Assembly: GCA_039818985.1 (NCBI GenBank)
Contig: JBCBSU010000001.1
Coordinates: 398,367 to 462,366 of the forward strand
Reading direction: 5' to 3'
Length of the DNA: 64,000 nt
Source of the DNA: Pseudomonadota bacterium
GTDB taxonomy: Bacteria; Pseudomonadota; Alphaproteobacteria; Sphingomonadales; Sphingomonadaceae
Shown here in pieces: positions 57,878 through 64,000 of the stretch (positions are counted from its first letter, which is position 1; each line of letters starts with the position of its first letter). The notes under the pieces were generated by a model. It saw only the letters and a list, made by a program, of their open reading frames with translations, did no database searches and was not told where the DNA came from. The position numbers and the translations under genes were made by a program.

Positions 57878-59284
57878 ATGGACTATATCAGCACCCGGGG
57901 CGCGGCGAGCGCCAAGGATTTTCGCGGCGCGACACTGGCTGGCCTGGCCAGTGATGGCGGGCTGTATCTGCCGTCGCACTGGCCGCAGTTCAGTCGTCAG
58001 GAGATCGCCGCCATGGCTGGTCTCGACTATCCGTCGCTGGCGGTGCGGATCATGCGCCCTTTCGTCGCCGGCAGCCTGTCCGATGCGGAGCTGACCGCGC
58101 TATGCCATGACGCCTATTCCGGCTTTGCCCATAAGGCGGTGACGCCGCTGGTCCAGCTCGATCAGCGACACTGGTTGCTCGAGCTTTTCCATGGTCCGAC
58201 ACTAGCGTTCAAGGATGTCGCGCTGCAATTTCTCGGCCAGTGCTTTGCGCATTTTCTCGGTCGGGATGACAAACCGCTGACGATTATCGGTGCGACTTCG
58301 GGCGACACCGGATCGGCGGCGATCCATGCCGTGGCGGGGCGCGACGCTATCGAGATTTTCATGCTCCACCCTGCGGGGCGGATTTCGGATGTGCAGCGGC
58401 GCCAGATGACCACGGTGCTGTCACCCAATGTCCACAATATCGCGATCCAGGGCAGTTTTGACGATGCCCAGGCGATGGTGAAGCGCATGTTCGGCGATCC
58501 CGAGCTGACCGGCAGCCTGACCCTGTCGGCGGTCAATTCGATCAACTGGGCGCGGCTGATGGCGCAGATCGTCTATTATTTTGCCGCAGCGCTGCAACTC
58601 GGCGCGCCGCACCGCTCGGTGGCGTTTTCGGTGCCCACCGGCAATTTCGGCGATGTCTTTGCCGGCTATGTCGCATCGCGCATGGGGCTGCCGGTGGAGC
58701 GGCTGATCGTTGCCACCAATATCAACGACATCCTCCACCGCGCGCTGAGCAGCGGCGATTATTCGCGCGCCGAGCTTGCCCCGACCGCGACCCCGTCCAT
58801 GGATATCCAGGTCTCGTCCAATTTCGAACGGCTGCTGTTCGATCTGAGTGGCCGTGACGGGGTGGCTATAGCTGCGATGATGCAGGATTTCGATGCCAGT
58901 GGTGCGCTGGCGATTGATGACAAACTCCGCACCAGCATATCCGAGCGCTTTACCAGCGCGCGCATCGACAATGACGGCATGACGCGCGCCATTCGTCGGG
59001 CGCATGAGGAAACGCGCCAGGTGATCGATCCGCACACCGCCATCGGCCTTGCCGCAGCCCATCAGGATGATGGCGATCCGGCGGTGCCGCTGGTGACGCT
59101 GGCGACGGCGCACCCGGCGAAATTCCCCGATGCGGTCGAGCGCGCCTGTGGCGTGCGTCCGGCGCTGCCCTCGCGCATGGGCAATCTGTTCGACCGTGCC
59201 GAACGCTATGCCGAGCTGCCCAGTGATTATGATGCGGTACGCGCCCATGTGCTGGAGCATGCCCGCGCCGGAGCCGCTGCCTGA
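57878..59284 (+). CDS. thrC: Threonine synthase
   Basis: PLP enzyme converting O-phosphohomoserine to threonine. The 468-residue protein has MDYISTRGAASAKDFRGATLAGLASDGGLYLP, the PLP-lysine motif FHGPTLAFKDVA and IIGATSGDTGSAAI. The ATG at 57878 was chosen; the longer frame is the product of another gene's reading. Follows surf1 by 22 bp; this order is usual in sphingomonads. Confidence 0.96.
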   Translation: MDYISTRGAASAKDFRGATLAGLASDGGLYLPSHWPQFSRQEIAAMAGLDYPSLAVRIMRPFVAGSLSDAELTALCHDAYSGFAHKAVTPLVQLDQRHWLLELFHGPTLAFKDVALQFLGQCFAHFLGRDDKPLTIIGATSGDTGSAAIHAVAGRDAIEIFMLHPAGRISDVQRRQMTTVLSPNVHNIAIQGSFDDAQAMVKRMFGDPELTGSLTLSAVNSINWARLMAQIVYYFAAALQLGAPHRSVAFSVPTGNFGDVFAGYVASRMGLPVERLIVATNINDILHRALSSGDYSRAELAPTATPSMDIQVSSNFERLLFDLSGRDGVAIAAMMQDFDASGALAIDDKLRTSISERFTSARIDNDGMTRAIRRAHEETRQVIDPHTAIGLAAAHQDDGDPAVPLVTLATAHPAKFPDAVERACGVRPALPSRMGNLFDRAERYAELPSDYDAVRAHVLEHARAGAAA

Positions 59285-60192
59285 TGACGACTGCCACCCC
59301 CGATCTGATGGTAATGACCAGCGCGCCGCGCCCTGATTACGCACTGGTCGACAGCGGCGATGGCCGCAAATATGAACGTTATGGCGATTATCATTTCATC
59401 CGCCCCGAGCCGCAGGCCATGTGGTCGCCGCGCCTCGACAGCTGGCCCGCCGATGCCGAATTCATCCCGGCCTCAGACGAGGATGGCGGCGGGCGCTGGC
59501 ATTATGACAGTGACGGTGCGCGGCATGGCTGGGAACTGACATGGAATGACGAGGTGCGTTTCCATGCCTCCTGTACCCCGTTCCGTCATCTCGGCTTCTT
59601 TCCCGATATGGATCCGGTCTGGCGCTGGATGCGCGAGCAGATTGCCGGGGTTGAGACGTCCCATGTTATGAACCTGTTCGGCTATACCGGTGTCGGTACA
59701 TTGGCGCTGTCGGCGGCAGGCGCACATTTGGTGCATGTCGATGCGTCAAAAAAATCTGTGGCACAAGCGCGCGACAATGCGGCGCTTTCGGACATGACCG
59801 AGCGGCCGATACGCTGGCTGGTAGAGGATGCCGCCAAATTCACCGCGCGCGAGGTGCGGCGCGGCAGGCACTATGACGGCATCCTGCTTGACCCGCCCAA
59901 ATTCGGGCGTGGCCCGAATGGCGAAACCTGGCGCATCGAAACCGACCTGCCCGGCCTGATTGCCGATTGCCGCCAGCTGGTGGATGCGGATTCGCGTTTC
60001 GTTTTCCTCACCGTCTACGCTGTGCGTATGTCGCCGCTGGCGCTGGAAGCCCTGATGCGGCAGCATTTTGGCGATCTGCCCGGGACCATCGAGGCGGGAG
60101 AGCTGGCGGTGGCGGAAGAGGGCGGACGGCTGATTCTGCCCACCGCACTGTTTGCGCGCTGGTCGGCGGCACAAGATAAAGGAAAACAATGA
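59284..60192 (+). CDS. Class I SAM-dependent methyltransferase (RlmI-like)
   Basis: A 302-residue protein with a Rossmann SAM-binding core. VMNLFGYTGVGTLALSAAGAHLVHVDASKK is motif I and II, and the ILLDPPKFGRGPNGETW motif (DPPKF) is typical of rRNA cytosine methyltransferases of the RlmI/RlmK group. The PUA domain of RlmI is not evident. It starts on the thrC stop (TGATG). Confidence 0.82.
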   Translation: MTTATPDLMVMTSAPRPDYALVDSGDGRKYERYGDYHFIRPEPQAMWSPRLDSWPADAEFIPASDEDGGGRWHYDSDGARHGWELTWNDEVRFHASCTPFRHLGFFPDMDPVWRWMREQIAGVETSHVMNLFGYTGVGTLALSAAGAHLVHVDASKKSVAQARDNAALSDMTERPIRWLVEDAAKFTAREVRRGRHYDGILLDPPKFGRGPNGETWRIETDLPGLIADCRQLVDADSRFVFLTVYAVRMSPLALEALMRQHFGDLPGTIEAGELAVAEEGGRLILPTALFARWSAAQDKGKQ

Positions 60193-60569
60193 CGCTCCAC
60201 CCTACAGACCAGCTGATCCTGGAGGTTGCCGATTTCGAGGTGCCGGTGCTGACCGGCATCTATTCGGAAGAAACCAAGCTGCCCCAGCCGCTGCGTATAA
60301 CCATCCGTGCCGAGCTGGTAATACAGGATCATTATGATCCCGATACGCCGCTCAGCGCATCGAAAAATTATATGGACCTGAAGCATGCCGCCTCGACTGC
60401 CTTGCCCGAAGGAGTGCATTTCACCCTGATCGAGGGCGTGGCCGACCATATCATCGACACGCTGTTCCTGCAGGACAAACGGGTGAGCGCGGTGGAGGTA
60501 AAGATCGTCAAGCTCGCCATAGCCGAGGCCGATGAATCGATCGGTATCACCATGACCCGGCGGCGATAA
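60189..60569 (+). CDS. folB: Dihydroneopterin aldolase (FolB-like)
   Basis: A 126-residue T-fold protein resembling FolB, which opens the side chain of dihydroneopterin in folate synthesis. It includes FEVPVLTGIYSEETKLPQPLRI and the LIEGVADHIIDTLF segment, with Glu in the expected pterin-binding place. The neighbouring FolM-like reductase supports a pterin role. It overlaps both neighbours. Confidence 0.78.
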   Translation: MTLHPTDQLILEVADFEVPVLTGIYSEETKLPQPLRITIRAELVIQDHYDPDTPLSASKNYMDLKHAASTALPEGVHFTLIEGVADHIIDTLFLQDKRVSAVEVKIVKLAIAEADESIGITMTRRR

Positions 60570-61348
60570 TGGCAGCATCAGCCCCTTTGGCGCTGGTGAC
60601 CGGCGGCTGCCGCCGGGTCGGTGCGGTTATTGCGGCACATCTGGCTGCCCAGGGCTACGCATTGGCGCTGCACGGCCATAGCAATGCCGATCCCGATAAT
60701 GCCCTGACCGAAGCGCTGGCAGCGCATGATACGCCATGGCACGGGTTCACCGCCGATCTGACCGACGCCGAAGCCCCGGCACGGCTGATCGCCGATATTG
60801 TGGCTTATTTTGGTGCTGCACCGGCCTTGCTGGTCAACAATGCCTCGCTGTTCGAGCATGATACCATCGATACTCTCGATGCCGCGCTGCTCGAGCGGCA
60901 CTGGCGCATCCATCTGGCGGCACCGACGCTGCTGACCCGGGCGCTGTTCCAGTCACTGGACGAGGACGGGCGGTCATCGGTGGTCCATATTGTCGATCAG
61001 CGGGTGCGCAATCCGCATGGCGACCAGCTTTCCTATACGCTGTCGAAACAGGCCATGGCTGAATCGATCCGTACTCTGGCGCGGGCGACAGCACCACGTC
61101 TGCGGGTCAATGGCGTGGCGCCGGGGATGACTCTGGAGACCGAGGACTATGCCCCCGGGCAGATGGATAGCATTGCTGCGATGATGCCGCTGCAGCGCAA
61201 TTCCACGCCGCAGGACATTGCCGAAGCGGTGCATTATCTTGCCCATGCCGAGGCCGTGACCGGGCAGATGCTCCATGTCGATGGCGGCGCACATATGGAA
61301 AGCTATGCCGCCGATTTCCTCAATCTTGCCGATAGTGTCGGCGGCTGA
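60569..61348 (+). CDS. FolM-like SDR pteridine reductase
   Basis: A 259-residue short-chain dehydrogenase. The cofactor motif TGGCRRVG (TGxxxRxG) is the variant used by pteridine reductases, NNAS is the fourth motif and YTLSK the catalytic YxxxK. The FolM group reduces dihydrofolate or dihydromonapterin with NADPH. The start overlaps the folB stop (TAATG), so the two genes are translated together. Confidence 0.82.
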   Translation: MAASAPLALVTGGCRRVGAVIAAHLAAQGYALALHGHSNADPDNALTEALAAHDTPWHGFTADLTDAEAPARLIADIVAYFGAAPALLVNNASLFEHDTIDTLDAALLERHWRIHLAAPTLLTRALFQSLDEDGRSSVVHIVDQRVRNPHGDQLSYTLSKQAMAESIRTLARATAPRLRVNGVAPGMTLETEDYAPGQMDSIAAMMPLQRNSTPQDIAEAVHYLAHAEAVTGQMLHVDGGAHMESYAADFLNLADSVGG

Positions 61349-61450
61349 CAATCCGGCAAAAAAATTGCCGAAAATAGCATATCTGTTGGAACGCATGCTG
61401 CAGTGCAGCGTTAACCGGTTGAGACATTTTGTTTCAATGAGGAAGGATTT

Positions 61451-62020
61451 ATGCGTACTATATTCACATCACTTTTCATCGCCGCAAGCGCGCTCTCCCT
61501 GGCCGCTTGTGGTTCCCCCGAAGAAGTCACCAGCGTAGAGGGCGAAGAAACCGCGACCGAGGAAACTACCGAGGCCGGCACCATTGTCGAAATCGCTTCG
61601 GGCAATGACGATTTCTCGACTCTGGTCACCGCCGTGACCGCTGCCGAACTGGGCGAAACGCTGTCGGGCGAAGGTCCGTTCACCGTTTTCGCGCCGACCA
61701 ATGCGGCTTTCGACAAGCTGGGCGATCAGGTCGCCGAGCTGACCAAGCCGGAGAACAAGGAAATGCTGGCTGGTATTCTCACCTATCATGTCGTTGCCGG
61801 CAAGGTGATGGCTGCCGATGTCGTCAAGCTGATTGAGGAAGGCGAGGGCGAAGCTACGGTTGAAACCGTTCAGGGTGGCACGCTGACCGCAAAGCTCGAC
61901 GGCGAGAATGTGGTTTTGACCGATGCCAATGGCGGCACATCGACGGTGACCACCACCGATCTCGCAGCCTCGAACGGCGTTATCCATGTCATCGATACGG
62001 TGGTTATGCCCGGGGCATAA
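61451..62020 (+). CDS. FAS1 (fasciclin) domain lipoprotein
   Basis: A 189-residue exported protein with a lipoprotein signal (LAAC at about residues 17-20), a Glu/Thr-rich linker and one fasciclin domain: FSTLVTAVTAAELGETLSGEGPFTVFAPTNAAFDKL and ASNGVIHVIDTVVMP. FAS1 lipoproteins are thought to mediate adhesion or envelope stability. Its own 102-bp leader and terminator suggest a single-gene unit. Confidence 0.9.
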   Translation: MRTIFTSLFIAASALSLAACGSPEEVTSVEGEETATEETTEAGTIVEIASGNDDFSTLVTAVTAAELGETLSGEGPFTVFAPTNAAFDKLGDQVAELTKPENKEMLAGILTYHVVAGKVMAADVVKLIEEGEGEATVETVQGGTLTAKLDGENVVLTDANGGTSTVTTTDLAASNGVIHVIDTVVMPGA

Positions 62021-62041
62021 TAGGTTCGATAAGAATGGCTG

Positions 62042-62079
62042 AAAAAGGGCGGTGCGATCTCGGTCGTGCCGCCCTTTTT
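62042..62079. terminator. Terminator after the FAS1 gene
   Basis: AAAAAGGGCGG and CCGCCCTTTTT form an 11-bp stem with extra inner pairing (GCGA/TCGT-like). It also faces the convergent oxygenase gene and can act both ways. Confidence 0.9.
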
Positions 62080-62091
62080 GTGCCAGATGGC

Positions 62092-63024
62092 TCAGGCCTT
62101 GACCAGGCCAATCTCGACCAGTCGTTCGTGCAGATAGTCATCAGCCAACATCGGCTCGGGATAGCGGTCGGGATTGTCGGCGCTGATGCATTGTTTCAGC
62201 GTCTCGATCGGGAAATCGGAACGCAGGTGCAGGAAGAAGGGCATGGAATAGCGGCTGTGTGCGGCGCGGTCGGATGCCGGGTTGATCACGCGGTGGGTGG
62301 TCGAGGGCAGCACATGGTTGGTCAGCCGCTGCAGCATGTCGCCGACATTGATCACCAGCGCGCCCTCAGGCGGATTGGCGGGGATCCATTTGCCCTCGCG
62401 TGTCAGCAGTTGCAGTCCGGCCTCTTCGGCGCCGAGCAACAGGGTGATCAGGTTGATATCTTCATGCGCCCCGGCACGGATCGCACCCGGCTCGGCATCC
62501 GCCACCGGCGGATAGTGGAGCAAGCGCAGGATTGAATTGCCGTCTTTTACCGTGGGTGCAAACCAGTCTTCCGCCAAGCCGAGATGCAGCGCAATGCGCG
62601 ACAGGATGATATTGCCGACCCGGTCGAACTCGGCAAAAAGCGGCTCGAAAACCTCACGGAAACTCGCAGGCTGATCGGGCCAGACATTTGCAGGCATCGA
62701 ACCTTTCAAAGGGCTATCAGCAGCCAATTCGCGGCCGACATGCCAGAACTCTTTCAGATCATGCAGCTTGGCATCCTTGGCAATCTCGGTACCGAAGGCC
62801 GTATAGCCACGCTGCCCGCCGCCCGCTGAACTGTCGTAACGCAGTTTCTCCTCGACTGGCAAAGCAAAGAATTCGCTGGTTTTGGCCCAGGCTTCTGCCA
62901 CGAGATCAGCATCTAGACCATGGTCGCGCACCAGCGCAAAACCATGTTGGCGGAAGCTGGCGCCTATGGCATCAGCAAAGCTGTGCTTGTCGTCATTGAG
63001 AGAAAGAACGGGCAGCTTGTCCAT
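62092..63024 (-). CDS. Isopenicillin N synthase family 2OG-Fe(II) oxygenase
   Basis: A 310-residue non-heme iron enzyme. The HxD iron ligands lie in GAHEDINLITLL, the distal His in STTHRV and the oxoglutarate Arg in SRYSMPFF; the DIOX_N domain (FADAIGASFRQHGFALVRDHG) is present. The substrate is unknown. The ATG at 63024 (MDKLPVL) was chosen because the upstream part overlaps the divergent EVE gene. Confidence 0.87.
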   Translation of the reverse strand: MDKLPVLSLNDDKHSFADAIGASFRQHGFALVRDHGLDADLVAEAWAKTSEFFALPVEEKLRYDSSAGGGQRGYTAFGTEIAKDAKLHDLKEFWHVGRELAADSPLKGSMPANVWPDQPASFREVFEPLFAEFDRVGNIILSRIALHLGLAEDWFAPTVKDGNSILRLLHYPPVADAEPGAIRAGAHEDINLITLLLGAEEAGLQLLTREGKWIPANPPEGALVINVGDMLQRLTNHVLPSTTHRVINPASDRAAHSRYSMPFFLHLRSDFPIETLKQCISADNPDRYPEPMLADDYLHERLVEIGLVKA

Positions 63025-63087
63025 GGATATTGTCCTGATAAGAATGTTATCCACCGTCTCTAGCCGCAGAAGAGGAGCCTGAAAAGC

Positions 63088-63504
63088 ATGGCTACGCACT
63101 ATTGGCTGATGAAATCCGAACCCGATGAATATGGCTGGGATGATCTGGTCGCCGAAGGGGAGGGCATTTGGGATGGCGTGAAGAACGCCCAGGCCAGCAA
63201 CAATATGAAAGCGATGCGGACCGGCGACAGCGTGTTCTTCTATCACTCACGCCAGGGTCTGGAGATTGTCGGGATCATGAAAGTGTCCGAAGAGGCCTTT
63301 CCCGATCCGACCGATGACACCGGTCGCTGGATTGCGGTGAAGGTGAAGCCGGAGCGAAAACTGGACAATCCAGTGAGTCTGAAAGCGATGAAGACCAACC
63401 CCAGGCTCTCGGAGCTGGCGATCATCCGCCAATCGCGACTTTCCGTGGCACCGGTGACCGAGGCGCAATGGCAAGAAATTCTTGCGATGGCCAAAGCAGA
63501 ATGA
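63088..63504 (+). CDS. EVE domain protein
   Basis: A 138-residue EVE (PUA-like) protein that starts MATHYWLMKSEPDEYGWDDL and contains WDGVKNAQASNNMKAMRTGD. EVE domains read modified bases in DNA or RNA; the target here is unknown. Divergent from the oxygenase gene. Confidence 0.93.
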   Translation: MATHYWLMKSEPDEYGWDDLVAEGEGIWDGVKNAQASNNMKAMRTGDSVFFYHSRQGLEIVGIMKVSEEAFPDPTDDTGRWIAVKVKPERKLDNPVSLKAMKTNPRLSELAIIRQSRLSVAPVTEAQWQEILAMAKAE

Positions 63505-63588
63505 CGCGGCGTAACGGCATCGTCATTCCCATGTGCTGATCACTGTTTGGAGGCTGCGCAAGCGCAGCATGAGAGAAAGGAAAAGACA

Positions 63589-64000
63589 ATGGCACGTTTT
63601 GACGGCAAAAAAGTCCTGATTACAGGTGGCACCAGCGGCATTGGTCTGGCGGGAGCGAAGGTCATCGCAGAGGAAGGCGGTACCGTTGCGATTACCGGTA
63701 CCAATCAGGGTCGGCTGGACGCGGCTCTTGAAGCGCTGCCCGAGGGTAGCGTCGGGTTGATCAACGATGCCGGCGACCCCGAAGCTGCCAAAGTGCTGGC
63801 GGAAGCGGTCAAAGCGAATATGGGCGGCGTCGATGGCGTCTGGCTCAATGCCGGCTTCGGCACCTTCCGCAACAATACTGATGAGGCAGTCGACAGCTTC
63901 GACGCGATGAACAATGTCAATGTGCGCGGGCCTGTGCTGCAGATGGCGGAACTGATCCCGGCGATCCATGAAGGCGGCTCGGTTGTCGTCACCGCCTCGG
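63589..64000 (+). CDS. SDR family oxidoreductase (3' end beyond window)
   Basis: A frame from ATG at 63589, with GAAAGGAAAAGACA before it, stays open to the window end (137 codons). It has the SDR motifs TGGTSGIGLA (cofactor) and NAGFG, and ends near a strand reading GSVVVTAS. The catalytic YxxxK would lie beyond the edge. Substrate unknown. Confidence 0.9.
   Translation, partial: MARFDGKKVLITGGTSGIGLAGAKVIAEEGGTVAITGTNQGRLDAALEALPEGSVGLINDAGDPEAAKVLAEAVKANMGGVDGVWLNAGFGTFRNNTDEAVDSFDAMNNVNVRGPVLQMAELIPAIHEGGSVVVTAS

Overview
The window looks like chromosomal DNA of a high-GC aerobic alphaproteobacterium of the order Sphingomonadales. The evidence is the gene content: a UPF0262 gene beside dnaB, an alphaproteobacterial sulfate-assimilation operon with DUF2849 and DUF934 proteins, a PhyR/NepR general stress response locus, Coq4, a pyrE-pdxJ-acpS-lepB cluster, an aa3-type oxidase cluster with ctaB and ctaG, and intergenic inverted repeats of the kind common in sphingomonads. 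No tRNA, rRNA, CRISPR array, transposase or phage gene was seen. Genus and species cannot be fixed from the sequence alone.

Layout. 1-1647 (minus): cytidine deaminase (cut by the window edge), a GH25-like protein, UPF0262. 1767-5388 (plus): dnaB, then a MarR regulator and a secreted serine hydrolase lying between two diverged copies of the dnaB/cysH junction. 5470-9460 (minus): sulfite/siroheme operon cobA-DUF2849-cysI-DUF934-cysH. 9616-12575 (minus): astD and selO. 12617-19086 (plus): alpha/beta hydrolase, glycosyltransferase, YfgM-like protein, bamB, der, Hpt protein. 19121-21940 (minus): bfr, bfd, DUF418 protein, nitroreductase. 22075-27126: coq4, small unknowns, purL, TM2 protein. 27250-32635: xseB, ispA, coaD, cyclophilin, queA, a bufferin-like lipoprotein, tgt. 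32617-35679: sensor kinase, nepR, phyR. 35753-40914: rpsD, chorismate mutase, trmJ, nrdR, a pair of zinc-ribbon proteins, glyA, rpiB. 41064-46371: orphan ParA, hydrolase, arsC, orphan 2Fe-2S subunit, class II aldolase, rpsU, FKBP. 46425-51413 (minus): hydrolase, AI-2E family protein, lepB, acpS, pdxJ, pyrE. 51607-61348 (plus): cytochrome c oxidase and its assembly genes, thrC, a methyltransferase, a folB/folM-like pair. The end holds a FAS1 lipoprotein, a 2OG-Fe oxygenase, an EVE protein and a truncated SDR.

How the genes work together. Siroheme made with CobA serves CysI, downstream of the APS/PAPS reductase CysH. QueA and Tgt act in tRNA queuosine formation. PhyR, NepR and a HisKA_2 kinase form a partner-switching stress circuit whose sigma factor (EcfG) is not in the window. 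Bfd and Bfr store and release iron. CtaB and CtaG supply heme and copper to the CoxA/B/C oxidase.

The most notable observations are the duplicated dnaB/cysH junction around a lower-GC MarR/serine-hydrolase cassette, an orphan DUF2282 (BufA-like) lipoprotein between queA and tgt, a tandem zinc-ribbon pair behind a palindrome-covered promoter, and a lower-GC 3' segment in purL.
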